Of a stretch of 12,194 nt of DNA, positions 1 through 6,477 are shown one piece after another (the first letter of the stretch is position 1; each line of letters begins with the position of its first letter). Source of the DNA: SZUA-370 sp034003955. GTDB lineage: Bacteria > Spirochaetota > Spirochaetia > Treponematales > UBA12059. A program made the position numbers and the translations under genes. The notes beneath the pieces are model-generated. The model was given only the letters and a program-made list of their open reading frames with translations. It did no database searches and was not told where the DNA came from. The stretch covers positions 1 through 12,194 of the forward strand of contig JAVEXO010000063.1 of the NCBI GenBank assembly GCA_034003955.1, given 5' to 3'.

Positions 1-2699
1 TTGGCACCGAGGGTCAGGAGAATCTGTGCCGCCTTCTCGAGACCTGATGCGGCCGCATAGTGTAGTGCCGTTTCTCCCATTGTATCAGCCGCGTCTGGAT
101 TAGAGCCAAACAGGGCAACGATTAGATCCTGTCCCCCTGACAAGGCAATACCAGCAGGGGTAGAACCTATGGCGTCACGGGCAAAGCGGTCGGATCCGGC
201 GGCTACGAGGCGTGCGGCTATGTCTGTATAGGCTTTCTCGGCCGCCACGTGCAAGGGTGATCGTCCAAAGGCATCGCGATCATTGGGTGAGGCTCCAGCG
301 GCGAGGGCGAGCTCGATGAAATCAGGAGATGGTTTAGCCTCTAGAATGACGCGAACGACCGAGCGACCGTCTGTGTCTGAACTCAGAGCCGTCCTGTCAT
401 CGAGAAGAGCATTGAGTGTCGGACCACCTTTCTTCAATGCGTAAGAAAGGGGACTTTCGCCTGAAGCATCACGGGCGTGTATCGATGCACCTAGGCTCGC
501 CAGGGTTCGGGCTGTCTTGGCGTTCTCGGCATACACGGCTTCAAGTAAGGGCGTGGCACCTGAGTCGTCTCTTACGTCGACACGCTTGGCTTTGGACGCT
601 ATGGCGCTGACATATCGCTCATCAACCTGGCGAGCAGCCGCATGCAGGGCCGTCTCGCCGGCGCTATCGGGGGCTAGTGGATCAGCACCTTGCTCCAGGA
701 GGAAGGCGGTAGCGTTTGCGTCGGATGCATCTACGGCCATCCTGAGCGGAGTCTTGCCGGTAAAGTCTCTGGGATCCAGGTTCCTGGCTTGTTTTGCAAG
801 CAGACGCAGGCATTCAGAGGCATTCCAGTAGACGGCCAGGTGGAGAGCCGTAGAACCTGAGGCGTCGCGAAGGCTTGAATCGGCGCCGAGGGACAGGAGG
901 ACGGTAACAGTAACCGTTGAATCCTTCTTGAGGGCCAGCATGAGGGGCGTAGAGCCATCTGCGTTCCTGGCATCGACGATCATCCCTTTTTTAACGAGGA
1001 AGATGGCTCCGTCGGGCAACCCAGCCATGGCGGCGTAATGGAGGGGGCCGTTACCCGATGAGTCCTTTGCGGCAAGTACCTCTGGAGAGAAGTACCATTC
1101 CAGGGGACCCGCCGTAGCCGACAGGGCGATTGACAGGGGGCTTGCCTCTGCGGTATTGGTAGCGAAAGGATCTGCACCCACCAGGAGGAGAGTCGTACCC
1201 TGATCAGCAGTATTGGCACGGGTTGCAAGGTGAAGAGCCGTATCTCCAACGTTGTTGCGGGCAGAAGGATCGAGGCCAAGCTCGTGTAGCACCACAAGGG
1301 CCTCGGGAGCGGCGCGTAGTCTGACGGCGTGATGGTAGGGGCCATCTCCAGAATCATCGCGAGAGTTCCTGGGAGATGCCTCTATAAGCATCCTGGTGGC
1401 ATCCGGGCCGTCTGTTAGTGCTATGGAAAGGGCTGTCTCGCCTTTGAGGTTCCTGACGAACATGCTGGCGCCTCTGCTGGCAAGCCTGGTTATGAGGGGG
1501 GCACTCCTCTGCCTGACGGCTATGGCCAGTGCCGTGTCTCCTGAGGCGTTAGCGGCATCTAGCGGTGCGCCTTTATCGAGGAGAATGTCTATGGTCGTTG
1601 GTGAAAAGCCCAGCCCCACGGCAAGGTGGAGGGCTGTGTTGCCCGACTTGTCCTTTATGGATGGGTCGGCATTGGATGCAAGGAGCATATCCAGGAAGGG
1701 CTGCGCTTCCTTGGCGGGAAGGGCTATGTGCAGAGGCGTATTGCCAAGGCCGTCGCGGGCGTTGGGGTCTGCACCCTTGGTAAGCAGTATCCTCGAGGCT
1801 TCTAGCCTGCCGAGCCTGATGGCGTCATGTAAGGCGCTTGAACCCGAGGCATTCTTGGCGTCGGGCGGAACACCGCGATCGAGGAAGAACGATAGGTATC
1901 CGCGATGGTCGAAGCGTACGGCCTCGTGGAGCACGGTGGCCCCGTCGGCGAAGCGTGCTCGAGCATAGTTGGTATCCCTAACCGCTCGTATGAAGTACGT
2001 AAAGTCGTCTATAAAACTCGATGCGTTGCGTGAAACGAGCAATTCTGCAATGGCTGCTCCATCCTGACTGTTGGGGTGGAGGAAGGCAGAGTCCAGGGCC
2101 GTCCTGCCAGCACCATCGCGCGCCGAAAGATCCGGCTCGAGTCTCAGTATGGTACTGACGGCGTCTAATGATAGTCTGTCCACGGCTACATGCAGGGGAG
2201 TCTCACCTTTGGGGCTCTTGCTTGTTACCGATATCCTGTCCACGAGTGCCGCCGTCGTACCCTTGGCTATGGCCGCGTCCAGGGGGCTTACTCCCGCCTT
2301 GTCGGCCAGGAAAAGGGAGGCGCCTTTGGCTACGAGTGCCTTGGCGGATGCATCGTCTTTACGGTCTACGGCATAGCGGAGTGCCGTCTTGCCCTCGGAA
2401 TCAAGGAGATCAGGGCTTGCGCCCATGGCGAGCAGTATTTCAACTATCTCGGGAGAGCCCTTTAATACGGCCGAATGCAAGGGATAACGCCCATCAGGGC
2501 CAAGCTGGTTGACCCGCTCCCGGCCCTTGAACAAGGCTTGCAGCCCTGCCGTATCTCCTCTCTCTATGAGTTCGGCTATGGTTGCTTCCGCCTGGACAAC
2601 AGTCTGGGGCTGTTCTGGCTCTATGGGAGCCGGTGGCGATACGCAGGCAGCCAGCAAAATGGCTCCCAAGAATATACTGATCATTGAGCTGGTCCTCAT
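1..2699 (-). CDS. Large ankyrin-repeat lipoprotein (C-terminus outside window)
   Basis: Partial gene reading out of the window at base 1: 899 codons without a stop. The ATG at 2699 has a ribosome site, GGAAGGA (plus-strand 2707-2713), 7 bases upstream. It gives an N-terminus with Arg2, a hydrophobic stretch (about residues 7-18) and a lipobox LLAAC with Cys19, a typical lipoprotein signal peptide. A second ATG at 2684 would remove the Arg, so 2699 is preferred. After a Pro/Glu-rich spacer, about residues 55-899 are consecutive ankyrin repeats of about 33 residues, roughly 25 copies by eye. Each has a G-x-T-A/P-L-H-x-A start and an L-L-x-x-G-A-D/S-P end. The copies have diverged in sequence. 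One region around residues 155-200 departs from the repeat spacing. Ankyrin arrays bind other proteins, so an exported, membrane-anchored binding scaffold is likely, but the partner is unknown. Transcribed divergently from the dehydrogenase gene. Confidence 0.93.
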   Translation of the reverse strand, partial: MRTSSMISIFLGAILLAACVSPPAPIEPEQPQTVVQAEATIAELIERGDTAGLQALFKGRERVNQLGPDGRYPLHSAVLKGSPEIVEILLAMGASPDLLDSEGKTALRYAVDRKDDASAKALVAKGASLFLADKAGVSPLDAAIAKGTTAALVDRISVTSKSPKGETPLHVAVDRLSLDAVSTILRLEPDLSARDGAGRTALDSAFLHPNSQDGAAIAELLVSRNASSFIDDFTYFIRAVRDTNYARARFADGATVLHEAVRFDHRGYLSFFLDRGVPPDAKNASGSSALHDAIRLGRLEASRILLTKGADPNARDGLGNTPLHIALPAKEAQPFLDMLLASNADPSIKDKSGNTALHLAVGLGFSPTTIDILLDKGAPLDAANASGDTALAIAVRQRSAPLITRLASRGASMFVRNLKGETALSIALTDGPDATRMLIEASPRNSRDDSGDGPYHHAVRLRAAPEALVVLHELGLDPSARNNVGDTALHLATRANTADQGTTLLLVGADPFATNTAEASPLSIALSATAGPLEWYFSPEVLAAKDSSGNGPLHYAAMAGLPDGAIFLVKKGMIVDARNADGSTPLMLALKKDSTVTVTVLLSLGADSSLRDASGSTALHLAVYWNASECLRLLAKQARNLDPRDFTGKTPLRMAVDASDANATAFLLEQGADPLAPDSAGETALHAAARQVDERYVSAIASKAKRVDVRDDSGATPLLEAVYAENAKTARTLASLGASIHARDASGESPLSYALKKGGPTLNALLDDRTALSSDTDGRSVVRVILEAKPSPDFIELALAAGASPNDRDAFGRSPLHVAAEKAYTDIAARLVAAGSDRFARDAIGSTPAGIALSGGQDLIVALFGSNPDAADTMGETALHYAAASGLEKAAQILLTLGA

Positions 2700-2765
2700 T
2701 TTCTATTCCTTCCGCGATTCTGTGACCTGGCCTTCTTTAATTCATCGGAATCGCTTATCCTTATC

Positions 2766-2794
2766 TTAACAAATGGCGGCTTTGATCGTTTCAA
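2766..2794 (-). promoter_or_regulatory. Candidate promoter for the ankyrin lipoprotein gene
   Basis: On the minus strand there is TTGAAA (2794-2789), a 17-base gap and TGTTAA (2771-2766). The -35 box is good and the -10 box is weak (3 of 6). It would give a leader of about 60 bases before the ATG at 2699. It lies in the 126-base divergent gap that must also hold the promoter of the plus-strand dehydrogenase, for which I see no convincing boxes. Confidence 0.3.
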
Positions 2795-2814
2795 ACGCCC
2801 GCCTGCATGCATAG

Positions 2815-2819
2815 AGGAG
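2815..2819 (+). promoter_or_regulatory. Ribosome binding site deciding the GTG start at 2826
   Basis: AGGAG lies 6 bases before the GTG at 2826. The nearby ATG at 2824 is followed directly by TGA, so the GTG is the only sensible start here. Confidence 0.75.
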
Positions 2820-2825
2820 ACAGAT

Positions 2826-3809
2826 GTGAGAATAGGATTCTGCATAGCGATGAACGATGCCTGGACTAAGGCGGTGGATGAACTGGAGCGTGGGCTTGGA
2901 GGCTCTGTAGAAGTAATCCGTGGTATAGAGCCCAGCCTGGCCGCCTTTGAAACCCTCGATGCCGTCGTAGCCAATGTTCTTGGCAGGAGCTACTTTGAGA
3001 AAGCCTCCTGTCTCAAGGCTCTGTTTGTGCCATTCGTAGGAGTCAACCATCTGCCGGCAGACCTGCTCATCGAGCGTGGTGTCTCGGTCTTCAATTGCCA
3101 CGGCAACGCAGAGAGTGTGGCAGAGAAGGCCCTGGCTTTGGCCCTGGCAGGCTTCGGGCGCATCGTGGAGTTTCACAATGACCTCCGTAATGAGACATGG
3201 CATGGTTTCTGGGTGGGCAAGGGTCATGAGGATTTCTGGCATTCAATATTCAGGAAGCGTTGTACCATACTCGGTGTTGGCGCCATAGGAGAGGCCTTGG
3301 CACGACTTCTCAAGGCCTTCGACTGTGAGCTTACAGGATACCGTCGCCGGGCTGGAGCCGCCAAACCTCGATACTTTGACAGCATAGAGTGCGATTTGCA
3401 GAAGGCCGTCACGGGTGCAGACATTGTCTTTGTGGCTCTGCCCTTGACCGATGCTACCAAGGGTCTCATAGGAGAGACCGAGCTGAAGGCCATGCAGGGT
3501 GCGTACCTGGTCAACGTGGGTCGGGGAGAGGTCGTCGATGAAGGTGCCTTGTTCGAGGCACTTAAAGATGGAACGCTGAAAGGGGCGGGAATAGATGTGT
3601 GGTATACCTATCCCCAGGGTGGAAAGACGACAGGCGCGCCGTCACGATTCCCCATACACACCCTGCCCAACGTGGTACTTTCGCCACATGTGGCAGGCTC
3701 AACCTACGAGGCTGTGGATATGAACACCATCCAGACTGTTAATAATATTGCCCGGTGGGTTAAGACGGGGGATGCTGAGCACAGGGTAGACCTCTCCGCC
3801 TCGTACTGA
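2826..3809 (+). CDS. D-2-hydroxyacid dehydrogenase family protein with altered active site
   Basis: 327 residues, the usual size for the D-isomer-specific 2-hydroxyacid dehydrogenase family (PGDH, D-LDH, formate dehydrogenase), NAD(P)-dependent cytosolic oxidoreductases. Residues 1-95 and about 290-327 form the split substrate domain. The Rossmann domain has GVGAIG at 150-155, with Arg-rich YRRR at 172-175 just after the second strand, which may favour NADPH. The family signature VNVGRGEVVDEGAL has the catalytic Arg at 233, and the catalytic His is 288 in SPHVAGST. The usual acid that pairs with this His (Glu in the DVFxxEP segment) is replaced: the segment reads DVWYTYP, with Tyr262 at that place. 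Formate dehydrogenase has Gln at the same spot, so the family tolerates change, but the substrate cannot be named. GTG start with a strong ribosome site. The gene ends 16 bases from the convergent gene that ends at 3826, with no hairpin terminator visible. Confidence 0.9.
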   Translation: MRIGFCIAMNDAWTKAVDELERGLGGSVEVIRGIEPSLAAFETLDAVVANVLGRSYFEKASCLKALFVPFVGVNHLPADLLIERGVSVFNCHGNAESVAEKALALALAGFGRIVEFHNDLRNETWHGFWVGKGHEDFWHSIFRKRCTILGVGAIGEALARLLKAFDCELTGYRRRAGAAKPRYFDSIECDLQKAVTGADIVFVALPLTDATKGLIGETELKAMQGAYLVNVGRGEVVDEGALFEALKDGTLKGAGIDVWYTYPQGGKTTGAPSRFPIHTLPNVVLSPHVAGSTYEAVDMNTIQTVNNIARWVKTGDAEHRVDLSASY

Positions 3810-3825
3810 AGTGTGCTTTGGGTGG

Positions 3826-5637
3826 CTAGCTCTTTCTGAACAGGGACCGTGGCGCCTCGACAAGCAGGTCGGGGTAGTCGCGGTATGCGCTCATGGCGTC
3901 ATAGAGCAGTTCAAAGGATGAGCCTTCCCTGTCTAGAGCAAGGAATGGCATGGCCTCCAGAAGCCTGTCTCCTGGCATCTCGTTTCCAATAGAAAAGAGC
4001 GTCTCAAGATCCTGTCTGTCCCTCAAGGCTACCAAGGCAAGGGCCTCTGAGCTTGTGGCAAAGAACAGCCTCGTCTGGAATTCAGGCTGTGGATCAAGAG
4101 AGTACAGACGCGATAGTTCAAAGTAATGTTCCGGCATGAAGAAGGCGTCTGCCAGTCTCTGGGCCTCGTTTACTGCCGGTATACCAAGGTCGGAGTACAG
4201 GACTATCTGCCACAGGCAGTATGGGTTCTCTTTTCGTATGTCCTTGGCCGCCCTGGCTACCCGGGCCAGATTCTCTTGGTCATCCGCATCCAGGAGTAGC
4301 GTCAGTGATGAGGCGAGACGTTCCGGGCTCAGGAGCAGGGCATCCAGGCTCGCCTTGCTACGGAGGTCGGCAAACGAAGTGAATCCACCCCTCTGGGACG
4401 AGAAGTAGGGTGCCACGGGTGCTTTCCAGGAGACGTCAAAGTTCTCCTCAAAATCGGCTACCGCGTCAAGGAAGTCATCCTCGTCCATCCATTCCGTCTC
4501 TACCACCCAGTAAGGAGGTCTTTCCAGATACTCCTTTATGCCATAGCTGGCAGAATCAGACCTCATGGCTGAACCAGGAGATACGGTCAAGGGCAAAAGA
4601 TCGGTATCCTGGCCCATACCCACCATGCCAAGGAAGTCAAAGCTCTCTATGGTTGATGCATAGTCGTCATGGGGTAGGCCAAGATATAGCTCTGGCTTGA
4701 CCATGATGCCTCGAGACCAGAGCAACTTGGAGCCTCGTTCAAAACCATCCTTGTCAAGCTTCAGGCCAACAGCGTCGAGGGCCTCAGGCTTAATACTACC
4801 CAAGCATGCCCAGACGGCCAGGAATGATGCGTCATTGAGCAGCTTGGCCGCTTCGTCGTCTATGGCTACTGGATCTAGATTAGCCAGTACGGCCACCCCT
4901 GTTTCATTTGCCGCTGCCAGTGATTTTATGAAGGCCTTGAAATCCGCTTGATCGTCGAGTTTCATATCGATAAACCGGGCCTCGTCGGCACCCTGTTCAG
5001 AGGCGAGCCTGAGCAGCCGGGCAGCCACATCCTTGCCGGCGTACCTGAGCGGGCCTGGGTCTCCGCGGAGGAAGGCCGGGATGGAGCTTGAGCCTCGCGC
5101 GTTTTCTATGAGCACCGGTTTGTCGGGCTTGATGACCAGGGCACCACAGAGGTAAGGATCGGGAGCCTCTTGCATGTTAAGGGGAGAGCTGGCCACATAG
5201 TGTGGCCTTAAGGAGCGGGAGTCCAGGTCGGAAAGCAGTTCGACGAAAGGTATTTCGGGCTCGCCTTCTATTACGGTGTCGAAGGCTTGCGCCTTTAACG
5301 CCGGCATTCCAGGAGCAATCTCGGGCCCAAAGGCGGCAAAATGTGTAGCAGGCAGGAGAAGGCGCAAGCGCTTTGCCAACCATATGCTTCGTTCCATGTT
5401 CCAGTCAGACAGTTGTAATATGAGGAGGTCGGGAGAAGCCTGTATGCATGCGGCCAGGATAGCCGCATCTCCGCCGTAATCAGCCGTGTCGTCGTCAAGG
5501 AAGGCCCACTGCTCGCGCTTGATGGCACCGCGGGATTCGGCATAGGCCATCATCCTGGCAGCCATGTAGGGGACGTTGTCACGCGCTCCGTCGCCGGATG
5601 GGTCCTGTCTAGGTAACTGTATGCTAAGAACTCTCAT
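3826..5637 (-). CDS. B12-binding/radical SAM-like protein lacking the cluster cysteines
   Basis: 603 residues from the ATG at 5637. A TTG at 5664 would add 9 residues. I prefer the ATG because MRVLSIQLP is a normal first strand of a B12-binding domain, although its only ribosome site, GGAG, is 14 bases away. Residues 1-140 follow the B12-binding fold of radical SAM proteins: the FGPE turn at 103-106 (usually GGPE), then a GEPE segment at 125-128. Residues about 172-400 follow the radical SAM barrel: IENARG at 177-182, FIDMKLDD at 222-229, YLGLP from 318, a PGSAM segment at 354-358 and PPYWVVETEWM at 374-384, as in B12-type radical SAM proteins. The CX3CX2C motif after Arg-Gly is replaced by Ser183, Pro187 and Leu190. 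The four cysteines present (64, 164, 278, 474) lie elsewhere. Without them a 4Fe-4S cluster is not expected, so this is probably a pseudoenzyme. Residues 410-603 are unrecognised. Last gene of the clpS-clpA-aat cluster. Confidence 0.8.
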   Translation of the reverse strand: MRVLSIQLPRQDPSGDGARDNVPYMAARMMAYAESRGAIKREQWAFLDDDTADYGGDAAILAACIQASPDLLILQLSDWNMERSIWLAKRLRLLLPATHFAAFGPEIAPGMPALKAQAFDTVIEGEPEIPFVELLSDLDSRSLRPHYVASSPLNMQEAPDPYLCGALVIKPDKPVLIENARGSSSIPAFLRGDPGPLRYAGKDVAARLLRLASEQGADEARFIDMKLDDQADFKAFIKSLAAANETGVAVLANLDPVAIDDEAAKLLNDASFLAVWACLGSIKPEALDAVGLKLDKDGFERGSKLLWSRGIMVKPELYLGLPHDDYASTIESFDFLGMVGMGQDTDLLPLTVSPGSAMRSDSASYGIKEYLERPPYWVVETEWMDEDDFLDAVADFEENFDVSWKAPVAPYFSSQRGGFTSFADLRSKASLDALLLSPERLASSLTLLLDADDQENLARVARAAKDIRKENPYCLWQIVLYSDLGIPAVNEAQRLADAFFMPEHYFELSRLYSLDPQPEFQTRLFFATSSEALALVALRDRQDLETLFSIGNEMPGDRLLEAMPFLALDREGSSFELLYDAMSAYRDYPDLLVEAPRSLFRKS

Positions 5638-5676
5638 GTCGTGGGTATGTGCTCCAGGCCGCAATCGCGGTGTGGA

Positions 5677-6465
5677 TCAGGATACTCCGGAATTGCTCTT
5701 CGCGCATAGACCGAGGAGGGTGCTTGAATCGGGAAACCCCGGCAACAGGGTAGACCAGTTGCCCTTGAGGGTAGGTGACTGCAAGGCATCTGATAGCAGG
5801 CGGAGGTAGGAATCCCGGGAGACATACTTGCCGCCCATAGATTCTATATGGGGTGTGCGCACCTGACTGTCTATCATCGTAAAGCCTGACTCGGCTAGAA
5901 ACCATGTGAAGGGTATGAAGGCGGCCTTCGATGCATCAGGCTCGAGGCTAAACATGGATTCTCCAAAAAACGCCGAGCCAAGGGAGATGCCGTAGAGGCC
6001 GCCTACAAGGTGGCCATCGAGTCTTGCCTCCACCGAATGAGCATACCCAAGGGCATGCAGGCGTTCATAGCCCGCTATCATGTCGTCGGTTATCCAGGTG
6101 CCGCTCTGGCCCGGACGCGGAGTGCTTGAGCAGGCGCGTATCACCTCTCCAAACGCAGTATCAAGGCTGAGCTCGAAACGACGTTTCTTTATTATCTTTT
6201 TTATTGTTGTCGAGACGTGTAGCTCTGAAGGCACGAGAATGTATCGCGGATCGGGACACCACCAGACTATGGGGTCATCGTCATTGAACCAGGGGAACAC
6301 CCCCTGGTGGTAGGCAGACAGAATCATGCCAGGCGACAGATTGCCACCCAGAGCCAGAACGCCATCGGGAGATGCGGCATCTACCTCTGGAAACTGAAAC
6401 CATTCATGCTCCTCAAGCCAGGGAAACCGTGGATCGACTCGAGTCATTCGTTGAGGCCGCTTCAT
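5677..6465 (-). CDS. aat: Leucyl/phenylalanyl-tRNA-protein transferase
   Basis: 262 residues, slightly longer than the E. coli enzyme. It transfers Leu or Phe from aminoacyl-tRNA to proteins with N-terminal Lys or Arg, creating N-degrons read by ClpS. Family signatures in order: FPEVDAASPDGVLALGG at 25-41, AYHQGVFPWF at 51-60, WWCPDPR at 68-74, TWIT at 123-126, AHSVEARLDGHLVGGLYG at 142-159, FFGESMFS at 166-173 and IDSQVRTPHIESMGG at 198-212. Glu169 and Gln201 match the residues proposed for catalysis in E. coli Aat. The C-terminal 30 residues beyond the conserved core are Ser/Leu-rich and look variable. The ATG has GGAG 5 bases upstream, which begins just after the clpA stop. The gap to clpA is 12 bases, so co-transcription is likely. 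A lysine-rich KKIIKKRR at 89-96 accounts for the AT-rich patch in the gene. Confidence 0.96.
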   Translation of the reverse strand: MKRPQRMTRVDPRFPWLEEHEWFQFPEVDAASPDGVLALGGNLSPGMILSAYHQGVFPWFNDDDPIVWWCPDPRYILVPSELHVSTTIKKIIKKRRFELSLDTAFGEVIRACSSTPRPGQSGTWITDDMIAGYERLHALGYAHSVEARLDGHLVGGLYGISLGSAFFGESMFSLEPDASKAAFIPFTWFLAESGFTMIDSQVRTPHIESMGGKYVSRDSYLRLLSDALQSPTLKGNWSTLLPGFPDSSTLLGLCAKSNSGVS

Positions 6466-6477
6466 CCGCGCTCCATT

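Noticed and set aside
1396..1968. 190-codon plus-strand open frame, and others at 517-831 and 2071-2376
   Set aside because: They lie antisense to the ankyrin gene, whose minus-strand frame is continuous and clearly repeat-bearing; the plus frames show no recognisable domain.
1..2600. Ankyrin region as tandem DNA repeats
   Set aside because: The period of about 99 bases is seen only at the protein level; the DNA copies are strongly diverged with no identical units.
3826..5637. Active radical SAM enzyme
   Set aside because: No CX3CX2C motif anywhere; the four cysteines are far apart in sequence.
6181..6210. T-rich plus-strand stretch resembling a terminator tail
   Set aside because: It lies inside aat, encodes the lysine-rich KKIIKKRR segment and has no hairpin in front.
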